Under the pieces are notes generated by a model. That model did not search any database, was not told the origin of the DNA, and saw nothing but the letters and a program-made list of their open reading frames with translations. This document shows, one piece after another, positions 24,235 to 33,192 of a stretch of 64,000 nt of DNA (positions are counted from its first letter, which is position 1; each line of letters begins with the position of its first letter). A program made the position numbers and the translations under genes. Location: assembly GCF_013046825.1 (NCBI RefSeq), contig NZ_CP053187.1, positions 1,849,501 through 1,913,500 of the forward strand, written 5' to 3'. Origin of the DNA: Turicibacter sanguinis. GTDB lineage: Bacteria > Bacillota_I > Bacilli_A > MOL361 > Turicibacteraceae.

Positions 24235-25070
24235 AAAAGTTCTTTGATTTTTAAAATTTCCTTCGATAAATCCTTACGCCCCATCGCATAAATCGGTTCT
24301 AAATTCTCTTTATGTTTTTCAAAACGACTAATCGTAATGGGATGACTTGGTGCGATGACCAAGGCTTTCCCTTCGCTTTCAAGTTCTCTTAAATAAGCAA
24401 GTGTTTCATTATAATTTTTATGCCTATTGTCTAGTAATTCAATCATTTTGGGATACTTTTTAAACACGCGTTTATAAACAAATCTAAATTGTTCTGGTGA
24501 CTTTTGATAATGTCGATCACGTGTTAAAATCACCACGACTTTATCACAGCCATCTTCTAATGCTTTTTTAACAGGAATGGCATCAGATGTTCCTCCGTCT
24601 AAATATTTTTTCCCTTTATACTCAACAATAGGAGAAAATACTGGAATAGAAGAGGAAGCTTTTAAAACAGTACAATCATGATCAAGTGCCGTTTTATCAA
24701 AATAAACCGGTTTTCCAGTTTCAACATCGGTTACACCCAGTTTAAATTCACAGGGGGATTTAAAGAAAGTGTCATAATCGAATAAGTCTAGTTTATGAGG
24801 AACTTCATCAAAAATAAAATCCATCCCAAAAATAGATCTGGTTTTAATAAAGTTAGAAAAGCTAATGTAACGTTTATCACCTAAGTAATTTGTATTAACA
24901 CGATAACTTCGTTTAGCTTGATTTGAAACGTAAGAAACACCGTGACAAGCCCCAGCTGAGACGCCAATGACATAATCAAAAAGTATCCCTTGTTCCATCA
25001 GATAATCTAGTGCACCCATTGTATAAAAGCCGCGCATCCCGCCACCTTCAAGTACTAAACCTACTTTCAT
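24222..25070 (-). CDS. patatin-like phospholipase
   Basis: Ser-Asp lipid acyl hydrolase of 282 aa, probably cytoplasmic or membrane-associated. Oxyanion motif LEGGGMRGF (residues 8-15), nucleophile elbow G36-V-S38-A-G, and catalytic Asp158 in KYLDGGTSDAIP. Architecture resembles RssA/YchK-type short patatins without extra domains. It is transcribed alone, divergent from the radical SAM gene; ATG 25070 follows AAAGGATGATGATG. Substrate not determined. Confidence 0.9.
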   Translation of the reverse strand: MKVGLVLEGGGMRGFYTMGALDYLMEQGILFDYVIGVSAGACHGVSYVSNQAKRSYRVNTNYLGDKRYISFSNFIKTRSIFGMDFIFDEVPHKLDLFDYDTFFKSPCEFKLGVTDVETGKPVYFDKTALDHDCTVLKASSSIPVFSPIVEYKGKKYLDGGTSDAIPVKKALEDGCDKVVVILTRDRHYQKSPEQFRFVYKRVFKKYPKMIELLDNRHKNYNETLAYLRELESEGKALVIAPSHPITISRFEKHKENLEPIYAMGRKDLSKEILKIKELLKKA

Positions 25071-25211
25071 TCATCATCATCCTTTTTAATTGATTGTGTC
25101 TTTTATTCTAACTAATTTGGAAATGATTGTCTATGGACAGTGGTGGGATTGAGTTTGAAATGTGAGATAGCTGTGCTAAAATAAGTGTAGATTATTTAAA
25201 GGAGAGGTCCT

Positions 25212-26087
25212 ATGCCCCGATTTAAAAAGATATATGTCGAAATAACGAATCGTTGTAATTTAAAGTGTGATTTTTGTCCAAGTGCTACACTCGGGCGAAA
25301 TGGAAAAGTCATGAATGAAGACGATTTTAAACATATTTTAAAAGAAGTTAAACCTTATACGAATTATTTATATTTTCATTTACTCGGAGAACCTTTCTTA
25401 AATCCTCGAATTGGGCGTTTTTTAGAAATGAGTCATGAAGCGGGAATTCAGGTTAATTTAACGACAAATGGTGTTTTGATTGGAAAAGTAAAAGAAACGT
25501 TAATTCAATCACCGGCACTTCGTCAAATTAACTTCTCGGTTCATTCTTTCGAAGCCAATGAATCAACGCAAACGTTAAAAGACTATCTGATGCAAATTGC
25601 TTCTTTTATTGATGAAATACAAGCAGTGCGTCCTGTCTACTGCAATCTACGACTTTGGAACATGGATGGCGAAGCATTACAGGCGAAAAATACACTTAAC
25701 CAACAGATTTTAGACTTGATTGAAGAAGCCTTTCATCTTCCGTATCGCCTAAACGAAAAACTCATGGAAACGAACAATGTTAAAATTCGTGATCGCGTGT
25801 TTATTAATATGGCGGATAAATTTGAATGGCCAAGTTTAGAGCGCGAGGTGATTAGTGAGAAAATGTTCTGTTACGGTCTTCGCGATCATATTGGAATTCA
25901 GGCGGATGGAACAGTGGTGCCTTGCTGTTTAGATAGTGAAGGGAAAATTCCTTTAGGAAATGTATTTGAAACACCGCTGCATGATATTTTAGAAAGTGAG
26001 CGTGCCAAGGCGATGTATGATGGCTTTTCAAATCGTGTAGCAGTCGAAGAACTCTGTAAGAGATGTGGTTACGCGAAGAGATATTAG
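25212..26087 (+). CDS. radical SAM/SPASM protein
   Basis: Radical SAM enzyme of 291 aa. Cluster motif C15-x3-C19-x2-C22 (CNLKCDFC) at the very N-terminus, then the SAM-binding GEP motif (HLLGEPFLNP) and a C-terminal SPASM-like auxiliary site (MFCYGLRDHIGIQADG, VVPCCLDSEGKIPLGN, LCKRCGYAKRY). The reaction is unknown. Start ATG 25212 has GGAGAGG upstream. A deformylase-like gene follows after 10 bp with its own Shine-Dalgarno, an operon that may link the two activities. Confidence 0.88.
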   Translation: MPRFKKIYVEITNRCNLKCDFCPSATLGRNGKVMNEDDFKHILKEVKPYTNYLYFHLLGEPFLNPRIGRFLEMSHEAGIQVNLTTNGVLIGKVKETLIQSPALRQINFSVHSFEANESTQTLKDYLMQIASFIDEIQAVRPVYCNLRLWNMDGEALQAKNTLNQQILDLIEEAFHLPYRLNEKLMETNNVKIRDRVFINMADKFEWPSLEREVISEKMFCYGLRDHIGIQADGTVVPCCLDSEGKIPLGNVFETPLHDILESERAKAMYDGFSNRVAVEELCKRCGYAKRY

Positions 26088-26097
26088 GAGGTAGACA

Positions 26098-26508
26098 ATG
26101 ATTAGACCGATTATGAAAGATGAAAAATTTTTAGCACAAAAATCAGTTCCTGCAACAAAAGCAGATTTAGCGGTTGTTGAAGATTTAATCGATACGTTAC
26201 GAGCTAATTTAGAGCGATGTGTGGGCATGGCCGCCAATATGATTGGGATTAAAAAACGCATCATCGTCTTTGCGATTGGGGAGATCATTGTTCCAATGAT
26301 TAATCCCGTTATCGTAAAAAAAGAAAAAAGTTATGTGACAGAAGAAAGCTGTTTATCACTTGTTGGATTTAGAGAAACAACACGATATGAAACCATTGAG
26401 GTAGAATATTTAGATAAGCAATTTAATAAACAAAAAGGAACGTTTACCGGATTCGTTGCACAAATCATTCAACATGAAATTGATCATTGTAATGGAATCA
26501 TTATTTAA
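26098..26508 (+). CDS. peptide deformylase-like protein, motif I Gln replaced by Met
   Basis: 136-aa member of the peptide deformylase fold. The zinc site is intact: Cys84 in EESCLS and H125-E126-x2-H129 (QHEIDH). In motif I (usually GxGxAAxQ) the Gln that stabilises the transition state is Met48 (CVGMAANMIG). The GCLS Gly is Ser. Such AANMIG variants are known as a divergent deformylase-like group in Firmicutes; their substrate is uncertain. The normal def gene must lie elsewhere. AGGAGG is 7 nt upstream of the ATG, and the radical SAM gene is immediately before it. Confidence 0.85.
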   Translation: MIRPIMKDEKFLAQKSVPATKADLAVVEDLIDTLRANLERCVGMAANMIGIKKRIIVFAIGEIIVPMINPVIVKKEKSYVTEESCLSLVGFRETTRYETIEVEYLDKQFNKQKGTFTGFVAQIIQHEIDHCNGIII

Positions 26509-26511
26509 ATT

Positions 26512-26549
26512 AAAAAAGCTAATTCAAGTGAGATGAATTAGCTTTTTTT
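26512..26549 (+). terminator. intrinsic terminator
   Basis: AAAAAAGCTAATTCA/TGAATTAGCTTTTTT stem and T-run; nothing else is evident in 26550-26700. Confidence 0.9.
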
Positions 26550-26700
26550 GATGGGGTAAAATGAAGTATCGTGTAAGTATCACAGGAGAATATCCTTTGT
26601 GTTTTTAGTAGTGATAGGTCAAGTGTATTTAGTACGTTAAGTTTCTGGTAGAAGTATTAAATGAAAAAAATGATTCGTGATGGTTAGTTAGGATACTTAT

Positions 26701-27756
26701 TTAATTTTGAATAAAGTTTTTAAGTTTGAAGCTTCCAGCACTTAAGAAAGCCACACCAAACAGCAAAATGATGATTAGATTCGGCCATAATGTTAGATTA
26801 AGGGCTGTATCAAATGCCCAGTAAATCGGGAATAGCTTCGCGATATTCATCATGAGCGTTGGTTCAAAACCGAAATCGAACAGGTTAATACTAAGCATCG
26901 ATAAAATAAACCCGAAGAGTGCATACATAACGATTGACATCTCAATTAAACTTGGATTTTTCACGACACGTGTGACAAAAATAACAAGACTCGACGCAAC
27001 AAACGACATACTAAACATCAATAAAAGTGGAAGCAATGGATTTGGCATTGACACATCCAAGACCATCATCCCAATATAATAGACAATCGTAAAACAAATT
27101 CCCTGAATGAAACACATCGCCAAAATTAACCCACCAAATATCTCAATATCCTTGTTCGCCGTACTCAACGCACGATGTAAAACCTTTTGTTGTTTTAATT
27201 GATACACATCCTTTGCGAGTGAGGTGGCACCGATGAACATGAAATAAATGATCATCACGATAAACATCGTCATACTCATATCAACAGGCTTTTCTTTGAA
27301 CTCGATTTTTGTCGTTATCAGTGAAATCGGATTCAGGTTATAGTAGTCAGTTAGCCAAGTGTTAATTTGTTGTTCAATTTGAATTTCAACTTCTGCTGTT
27401 CCAGCGCCCTCCGTTGTTTTTAAAATTTCAACTTGCGGTTTGACACCACCTTCAATGTCAGTTGAAAACGTCTTTGGAATGATAATGACACCTGCTAACT
27501 CATTCGCCATTAATCCCTCAAGTGCAGATTCTTGATCGTGATAAATAAATTTTTCTTCAACGCCTAAATTTTCTAACAGTTCTATTTCATAAATGCCATT
27601 TGATTCTAAAACATAAGCAACATTTGGAGTTATTTGATCACTATCTGAAAAAAATAGAGAACCGAGGACAAGAAATAAAGGAATAGGTCCCATCATTAAC
27701 AATAAGATAGGATTTTTAAGATAACGTCTAATATGAACTAAAGCTAATCGAATCAT
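26701..27756 (-). CDS. ABC-2 type transporter permease (LnrN-like)
   Basis: Membrane subunit of about 351 aa: one N-terminal helix (about 15-35), a large extracytoplasmic domain (about 36-175, YVLESNGIYEIELLENLG, ILKTTEGAGTAEVEIQIE), then five helices (about 180-350). This is the ABC-2/YhgE-like permease layout of lipid or peptide exporters. Start ATG 27756 with GGAGG 7 nt upstream; it overlaps the stop of the preceding permease by 4 nt (ATGA). Last gene of the HK-RR-ATPase-permease-permease cluster. Together with the preceding subunit it should form the heterodimeric channel. Confidence 0.88.
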   Translation of the reverse strand: MIRLALVHIRRYLKNPILLLMMGPIPLFLVLGSLFFSDSDQITPNVAYVLESNGIYEIELLENLGVEEKFIYHDQESALEGLMANELAGVIIIPKTFSTDIEGGVKPQVEILKTTEGAGTAEVEIQIEQQINTWLTDYYNLNPISLITTKIEFKEKPVDMSMTMFIVMIIYFMFIGATSLAKDVYQLKQQKVLHRALSTANKDIEIFGGLILAMCFIQGICFTIVYYIGMMVLDVSMPNPLLPLLLMFSMSFVASSLVIFVTRVVKNPSLIEMSIVMYALFGFILSMLSINLFDFGFEPTLMMNIAKLFPIYWAFDTALNLTLWPNLIIILLFGVAFLSAGSFKLKNFIQN

Positions 27757-28844
27757 CTTTTTACCTCCCAAAAACGATATTTTTCTTTTAAACAGGTCAT
27801 TAAATATAAACTAAGCGCAATTGCTATCGTCATTAGGAATGGTGTTTTTAAACTTTCCCACGTTCCATATAAAATATAGTTTTGAAACATTTTAGTAATC
27901 GAATAAGACGGAGAGAAGGTTGCGACACTGTCAGTCGGTAAGAAGGTGCCACCGATAAAAATTTGTAAAAAGAATAAAATTAACGCCAACATGTTTCCAT
28001 ATTTAGCGGAGAAAAAGTGACCAATAAATGATCCGACACTTACCATAAAACAAGAGGTTGCCAAAATAGGTAAAAGTAACAGAGCAATAGGTCCCTCAAA
28101 TGAATATCCAAGGACTCGGTAAACCAAAACGTAAAAGCTTAATAAAATAACACAATATAGTAAATTTGCTAAATAATCATAATTAAACATACGGACTCGT
28201 GTAAGCGGGGCTGAATACATTCGCTTATCAAGTCCAAGCTCCGCACTTTTATAACTAGCTCCTGAAATGTTCATGATCATCATGAAGACAAAGAAAGACA
28301 TCATTCCAACAGAGTAATACGTGGTTGAGTTTAAGGCAAGAGCAGATTCGATATAAACAGATTTTAAACTGGTGTTATCATAAATTAAAGATAATTGCTC
28401 GGGATTATCTGTGGATAAACTTCTAAAAAGACCTTCGTGGTACTGATCGAGAATTGACTTTGCTACAGTAAGAGATAACATATGTTTATTCGTATTGAGT
28501 TCTTCTAAAACTAACTCACCACCCATTCCCGTTAAAAGATTTTCTTCATAACCATCGGGGATAACTAAAGTCGAAGCACGTTCATCATTTGAAATGATAA
28601 AGTAGGAAGACATTGACTCATCGTTTAAAAATGAAATCAACTGATTCGATAAGGTAGATTGATCCTCATCTATGATTTGTAGAGGTAAAGGTTCCATCGA
28701 ATTTGGATTTGCAAACAGGATGGTCATCATATTCCCCATTAAAAGTCCAATGAATAAGGGCAGTCCAAGCATATACAAAATCGTCATTGGAAACTGCTTA
28801 AAAACGACTTTCAAATTCACATAAAGCCACATTAATAATCGCAT
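27753..28844 (-). CDS. ABC-2 type transporter permease (LnrM-like)
   Basis: 363-aa permease with the same plan as its neighbour: N-terminal helix (VFKQFPMTILYMLGLPLFIG), extracytoplasmic region of about 150 residues, and five C-terminal helices (SVGMMSFFVFMMIMN through the final MTIAIALSLYLM). ATG 28844 follows AGGAGG by 7 nt, 12 bp after the ATPase stop; a GTG one codon upstream is less likely. Pairs with the ATPase encoded upstream. Substrate cannot be read from sequence; gene order suggests an envelope-active antibiotic or lipid. Confidence 0.88.
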   Translation of the reverse strand: MRLLMWLYVNLKVVFKQFPMTILYMLGLPLFIGLLMGNMMTILFANPNSMEPLPLQIIDEDQSTLSNQLISFLNDESMSSYFIISNDERASTLVIPDGYEENLLTGMGGELVLEELNTNKHMLSLTVAKSILDQYHEGLFRSLSTDNPEQLSLIYDNTSLKSVYIESALALNSTTYYSVGMMSFFVFMMIMNISGASYKSAELGLDKRMYSAPLTRVRMFNYDYLANLLYCVILLSFYVLVYRVLGYSFEGPIALLLLPILATSCFMVSVGSFIGHFFSAKYGNMLALILFFLQIFIGGTFLPTDSVATFSPSYSITKMFQNYILYGTWESLKTPFLMTIAIALSLYLMTCLKEKYRFWEVKR

Positions 28845-28856
28845 CACTCTTCCTCC

Positions 28857-29792
28857 TTAGTCGCGTAACGATTTCCCAGTTAACCATAAGAACACATCTT
28901 CAAGACGAGGTTCTTCGTAACGAATCCCTTGTAACTGCGAAGAATATGACTCAAGTAATGCAATAGCGGACGTTAATTTGAAGTCTTTATTAATCGTTAA
29001 CGTCACTTGATTACCTTCTTCCGTTACTAATGAAACACCCTCAAGTCCTCGTAACTTTAGAACGATTTCCCCACTTAGATGACCGACCGTTAGAATGACC
29101 TTTGTTTGTTCTCCAGATAAGGATTTAATTTGTTCCTGACTTCCAGACGCAATTTCTTTACCTAAATCCATGATGAAAACTTTTGAACAAAGCTCCTCAA
29201 TCTCTTCCATGTAATGAGAGGTATAAATCACTGTTGTGTTTCGTTCCTTACAAATCTTTTTCGTAAACTCAAAAATATGATTACGAGATTGTGGGTCAAC
29301 CCCAACAGTGGGCTCATCCATAATTAAAATTCTAGGATGATGCATCAAAGCAGCGGCAATATTTAATCGACGTTTCATCCCTCCTGAAAACTTTTTAACT
29401 TTCTCCTTTTTACGATCCATTAAACCGGTTGCCATTAAAGCCTCATTAATACGTTCCTTTAGCACCTTGTAACTTAGACCATAAAGAGAACCGAAAAATA
29501 ACAAATTATCATAGGCCGTCATTTCCTCCATCAACGCTAACTCCTGAGGAACAAGACCGATTAAAGACTTCGCCTCAATCGGTTGCTTCACAATATCATA
29601 GCCCCCAATTTCAACACTTCCATTTGTCGCCTCAACGAGTGTCGTCATAATATTAATCAACGTCGATTTTCCGGCTCCATTCGGTCCGATAAGTCCAAAA
29701 ATTTCACCCTCTTCAATTTCAAAACTGATATTATCTAAAACAAGTTTGTCATTAAAACGTTTCGTTACATTACTCACCTTAACAATACTCAT
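28857..29792 (-). CDS. ABC transporter ATP-binding protein (LnrL-like)
   Basis: ATPase subunit of 311 aa, the same length as B. subtilis LnrL as I recall it. Walker A GPNGAGKST (36-44), Q-loop LVPQELALMEEM, signature FSGGMKRRLNIA, Walker B ILIMDEPTVGVDP, and the H-loop in IYTSHYMEEIEEL. C-terminal DUF4162-like tail (KVILTVGHLSGEIVLKLR ... YEEPRLEDVFLWLTG) is usual in drug exporters. AGGGAGG lies before ATG 29792. The upstream intergenic has a 14-bp palindrome (29880-29893) and a TATAAT-like -10 (minus strand), so it probably has its own promoter. Confidence 0.9.
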   Translation of the reverse strand: MSIVKVSNVTKRFNDKLVLDNISFEIEEGEIFGLIGPNGAGKSTLINIMTTLVEATNGSVEIGGYDIVKQPIEAKSLIGLVPQELALMEEMTAYDNLLFFGSLYGLSYKVLKERINEALMATGLMDRKKEKVKKFSGGMKRRLNIAAALMHHPRILIMDEPTVGVDPQSRNHIFEFTKKICKERNTTVIYTSHYMEEIEELCSKVFIMDLGKEIASGSQEQIKSLSGEQTKVILTVGHLSGEIVLKLRGLEGVSLVTEEGNQVTLTINKDFKLTSAIALLESYSSQLQGIRYEEPRLEDVFLWLTGKSLRD

Positions 29793-29879
29793 GTTATTTC
29801 CTCCCTGATTTTATCATCTGATACCTTCATTATAGTCATAACTGGATATCAATTCCATAACCCATCGTCATAGTAGGGG

Positions 29880-29893
29880 GTGACTTAAGTCAC
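29880..29893. promoter_or_regulatory. perfect 14-bp palindrome, candidate response-regulator operator
   Basis: GTGACTTAAGTCAC, 88 bp upstream of the ABC ATPase start and just after the response regulator's terminator. NarL/LuxR-type regulators bind short dyads, so this is a candidate site for the adjacent regulator; no binding evidence is available. Confidence 0.45.
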
Positions 29894-29924
29894 TTACTTA
29901 GAAAAAATGACCTTATAGGGAAAT

Positions 29925-29962
29925 AAAAAAACATCAGTCTAAGTAGAAACTGATGTTTTTTT
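29925..29962. terminator. terminator after the response regulator
   Basis: AAACATCAGT/ACTGATGTTT stem with long A- and T-runs, separating the two-component genes from the ABC genes. Confidence 0.88.
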
Positions 29963-30605
29963 ATGCTAATCCATTCTTAAATGCAAAAATGGCGATTTGA
30001 GTGCGATCTCGAAGCTCAAGTTTAAATAAAATATTCGTGATATGATTTTTGATCGTTCCTTCGGATAAAAAGAGTTTGGCGGCGATTTCTTTATTTGTTA
30101 ATCCTGTTGCAATCTCACGAATAATCATCAGCTCCTTTTCGCTTAAACGATACTGCTCATAAAATTGTGCATCACTTTTAATTGAAGTCGTTTGCGTATT
30201 TAACAGTTGAGTTGCAACTTCCGGATGAAAAATAACATTCCCCATGATGGCAGATTTAATTCCCTCATAAATCACCTCATGCGAACTATCCTTTAATAAG
30301 TAGCCACTTGCACCGAGTTGCATCGCCTCTTGGATATAAGATTGATCTTTAAACGTGGTTAAAATCAACACTTTTATCTTTGGAAAAGCTTCTTTAATCA
30401 AACGTGTTCCAAGAACTCCATCGTATAAAGGCATGCGAATATCTATCAAAACAAGATCTATATCCGGGTGTGATTGACAGGCCTTCAGGGCTTCCTCACC
30501 ATTTGACGCTGTTGCTACGACCTCAATATCTTCAAATAACGACAACATTAAACGAAGTCCATCACGAATTAGCGCTTCATCATCAACAATTAAAATCCTA
30601 ATCAT
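29961..30605 (-). CDS. NarL/LuxR-family response regulator (LnrK-like)
   Basis: 214-aa regulator. Receiver domain (residues 1-120) with acidic pocket D8-D9, phospho-acceptor D55 (LVLIDIRMP), T in LILTTF and K in YLLKDSS; a LuxR-type HTH at the C-terminus (LSEKELMIIREIATGLTNKE and LFLSEGTIKNHITNIL). ATG 30605 overlaps the kinase stop by 8 nt (ATGATTAG) and follows AAAGGG by 8 nt; an upstream in-frame GTG is less likely. Predicted to control the downstream ABC exporter genes. Confidence 0.92.
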   Translation of the reverse strand: MIRILIVDDEALIRDGLRLMLSLFEDIEVVATASNGEEALKACQSHPDIDLVLIDIRMPLYDGVLGTRLIKEAFPKIKVLILTTFKDQSYIQEAMQLGASGYLLKDSSHEVIYEGIKSAIMGNVIFHPEVATQLLNTQTTSIKSDAQFYEQYRLSEKELMIIREIATGLTNKEIAAKLFLSEGTIKNHITNILFKLELRDRTQIAIFAFKNGLA

Positions 30606-31752
30606 AACTTTCACCCTTTCCCTTTGGAATCGTAATTCTTATTTTAAAGCCAACTGTAGAAGGGATAAAGTGAACCTTCCCATTGACCTCACTGACACGC
30701 TCGCTCATACTCGTTAAACCGACCCCTTTTTGAAAATTAGGACAGCCAATTCCATTATTTTCAGCCGTTAACACCACATGATCAGGTGAAAAATGAATTG
30801 AAATGGACGCATCCGTTGCTTGACCATGACGGAGTGCATTCGACAATGTTTCTTGAATGGCACGATATAGTGTCAATCCCATTTTCGGGCTTAGTTCCCA
30901 TTTTTGTTTAGAAATCGTCAGTCTGACATTCATCCCAGATAACTTTTTAAAATTCTCAATTAATTCTTCAATCCGATATAACTCTTGATACGTTTGATAC
31001 TCACTCGGTTTTAAAGTCGAAATGGCCTCACGAACTTCTTGTAAACAATTTTTTAAAAATTCACGTAAATTTAAAGCCAGAGGAGCAACACTTGAATTCT
31101 CTTTTGAGGCGATAACTTCCATCGCATTCAATTGAATGATGGCTGTTGAGAGAGCATGTCCGACACTGTCATGAATATCACGTGAAATTCGATTTCGCTC
31201 TTTTAAAACGGCAAGTTCTGTTATTGAAGCCCCGTAAAGTTCTAATTCTTCTTTAGCCTGTTTTAATTTTTCTTCAGAAATTCGAAGTTCATCATATAAA
31301 AGTTGAGCATCTAATTTCTTCTCATGTTCTTCTTTAATATAAAGCCCTAAAAAAGCAACGATGAGAAACACAAATAAAGAAGTTATCTGATTTAATGTGA
31401 AAGAGTGAGAAATTAAAAATAGCAAGATCATTCCGATTAAACAAGACAAGGAAAGATGATAACGTCTTGGTAACAGTAAAATACTATCAAGTATCGGTAA
31501 AATAAAATAATAGGCTACCATTTGCGGTTGATACGAACTTAAACAAATAAATAAGATTAAATCAACAACTAACGAACATATAATATAAGGTGCTTGACGA
31601 AGCGAGAAAAAACGAAACTGACTATTGATAAGTAAGCATAACAGCATTAAGATAATAAAAATCGATAATGTTTCATTCAAACTAATGAAAGAAAAAATAA
31701 CCGTGAGTAAACTTAAGTAACGAACAGTAATTAATAGTTTGTTTTTTCTCAT
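30598..31752 (-). CDS. sensor histidine kinase, HisKA_3 type (LnrJ-like)
   Basis: 384-aa membrane kinase. About five transmembrane helices in residues 1-140, a coiled-coil linker (EEHEKKLDAQLLYDELRISE ... ELELYGA), then the HisKA_3 dimerisation motif with phospho-His194 (RNRISRDIHDSVGHALS) and a HATPase domain (N-box QETLSNALRHGQAT; G1 AENNGIG; G2 GVGLTSM). There is almost no extracellular loop, so it is an intramembrane-sensing kinase, a class tied to envelope stress and antibiotic detection. ATG 31752 after AGGAGG. First gene of the five-gene locus. Confidence 0.92.
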   Translation of the reverse strand: MRKNKLLITVRYLSLLTVIFSFISLNETLSIFIILMLLCLLINSQFRFFSLRQAPYIICSLVVDLILFICLSSYQPQMVAYYFILPILDSILLLPRRYHLSLSCLIGMILLFLISHSFTLNQITSLFVFLIVAFLGLYIKEEHEKKLDAQLLYDELRISEEKLKQAKEELELYGASITELAVLKERNRISRDIHDSVGHALSTAIIQLNAMEVIASKENSSVAPLALNLREFLKNCLQEVREAISTLKPSEYQTYQELYRIEELIENFKKLSGMNVRLTISKQKWELSPKMGLTLYRAIQETLSNALRHGQATDASISIHFSPDHVVLTAENNGIGCPNFQKGVGLTSMSERVSEVNGKVHFIPSTVGFKIRITIPKGKGESYD

Positions 31753-31822
31753 AAGATACCTCCTGTTTATTTTTGTATTGTATCATGCAAACAATTGGTA
31801 AATAAAGTTACGAGGTGATATT

Positions 31823-32563
31823 TTGAAAAAAGTTATCGCAATTTCAAGTAGTGGGCGTCAAAAAAATACATATCAACTCATTCAATCGGCGGCTCCCTTA
31901 TTAAAGGAAGCGGGAATTTCTTTGCAAATCATTCATCTGTCAAATTACTTGATTCAAGATTGCAAAGGGTGTGAGGCTTGTATCTTAAGTGACCGGTGCC
32001 CGATTAAAGATGATGTGATCGGGATTTTAGAAAAACTGGGGCAGGCGGATGGAATTATTTTAACGTCACCTGTTTACATGGCAGGCGTGAGTGGACAACT
32101 TAAACGATTTATTGACCGTACCTGCAAGTGGTATCATCGTCCAGAATTAGTAAAAAAACCAGTTTTATTAATGACCACAACAGCAGGGGGATATGCCGAT
32201 GAAGTTCTAGACTATATGGAAAAAGTCGCAACTTTTTGGGGGATGCATCTTTGTGGTCGAGTGAAGCGGAACGTAAAAACTTGGGATGAAGCGGTCAGTA
32301 GAAAAGAGTTGAAATTTTTTATTAAAGCGGTGGAAGAAGGGGAGGAAACGGAGTGGATTCCAACAAAGGATCAGGTTATCGCATTTCAGGTGCAGAAAAC
32401 ATTAGCCATGAATATCCTTCCAAGAGATCGAAAGTATTGGATAGAACATGGTTATGATGTACAAGTTTACTATGAAGAGAATGATGTGCCCTTTTATTTA
32501 AAGTGGATGGGGAACTCTTTTTATAGTTTCTTTAGCCGTATTATTAAAAAAAAATCCTCTTAA
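31823..32563 (+). CDS. NADPH-dependent FMN reductase / iron-sulfur flavoprotein-like
   Basis: Flavodoxin-fold oxidoreductase of 246 aa. FMN-binding loop SSSGRQKNTYQLIQ (residues 8-21), a CKGCEACILSDRCPIKDD cluster typical of the Isf/flavodoxin-reductase group, and the second FMN contact TSPVYMAGVSGQLKRFIDR. Substrate unknown. It uses a TTG start at 31823, with GAGGTG 5 nt upstream and no ATG nearby. Transcribed divergently from the histidine kinase gene. The terminator hairpin includes its stop codon. Confidence 0.85.
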   Translation: MKKVIAISSSGRQKNTYQLIQSAAPLLKEAGISLQIIHLSNYLIQDCKGCEACILSDRCPIKDDVIGILEKLGQADGIILTSPVYMAGVSGQLKRFIDRTCKWYHRPELVKKPVLLMTTTAGGYADEVLDYMEKVATFWGMHLCGRVKRNVKTWDEAVSRKELKFFIKAVEEGEETEWIPTKDQVIAFQVQKTLAMNILPRDRKYWIEHGYDVQVYYEENDVPFYLKWMGNSFYSFFSRIIKKKSS

Positions 32564-32577
32564 TAGGAGGATTTTTT
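32547..32577. terminator. bidirectional terminator
   Basis: AATCCTC/GAGGATT stem with A- and T-runs; loop contains the flavoprotein stop codon. Confidence 0.85.
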
Positions 32578-33067
32578 AATGATGATGAGAAGCTTTTGAG
32601 ATTAAAAATCCAATGGTTGTTGAAATCAAGTCGCGAAGTTGAATAATCCCTTCTTGATAACTTAGATTATTCGTTCGATTAGCAATCATTAAAACAATGA
32701 TACAAATGATGCACACCGTTGTTGAAAACAAAATTCTAACGTGAGTTGCTTTATTCAAATTAATATCTTTATTGAATACAAACTCTTGTTTCTCATGATC
32801 TTCAGATTCTTCAGAAGGTGGCGATGCTTTTTTAGTTGAATAGCTATGAGCCATCCCAAGAATAAAACCAAAGATACTTGAGGTACTTGTTCTAAAGACA
32901 ATCTGAGTGGTGGAATCTAGCGCATTAGCTGGAACAAAAATAGCATAAATCAGTTGGAAAAGAAGGAGGATTCCAATGAAAAAAATACATTTAGTGGCAA
33001 AGTCGAGGTGTCCCCATTCATACTTGAGTTTTTTATAGAGTTTATAGATGCTTGAATTTTTATTCAT
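32576..33067 (-). CDS. unknown membrane protein, about 163 aa
   Basis: Three hydrophobic helices (FATKCIFFIGILLLFQLIYA; SIFGFILGMAH as a short one; and ILFSTTVCIICIIVLMIA) with a charged loop (STKKASPPSEESEDHEKQEF) between. No recognised domain; the C-terminal pair of helices and the ending KASHHH are features only. ATG 33067 is 8 nt after GGAG; two in-frame codons upstream are weaker starts. Single-gene unit, convergent with the flavoprotein gene and divergent from the MazG-like gene. Confidence 0.65.
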   Translation of the reverse strand: MNKNSSIYKLYKKLKYEWGHLDFATKCIFFIGILLLFQLIYAIFVPANALDSTTQIVFRTSTSSIFGFILGMAHSYSTKKASPPSEESEDHEKQEFVFNKDINLNKATHVRILFSTTVCIICIIVLMIANRTNNLSYQEGIIQLRDLISTTIGFLISKASHHH

Positions 33068-33192
33068 CGTCATCACTCCTTTATTTAAGTTACTATAGAG
33101 TATGAAGATTAAACAAAATAATAAAGTGGTAGTATCACGATATTTTAAATATGTTAAAATAAACTGAAACTATAAAAGTGAGGACTTCTATC

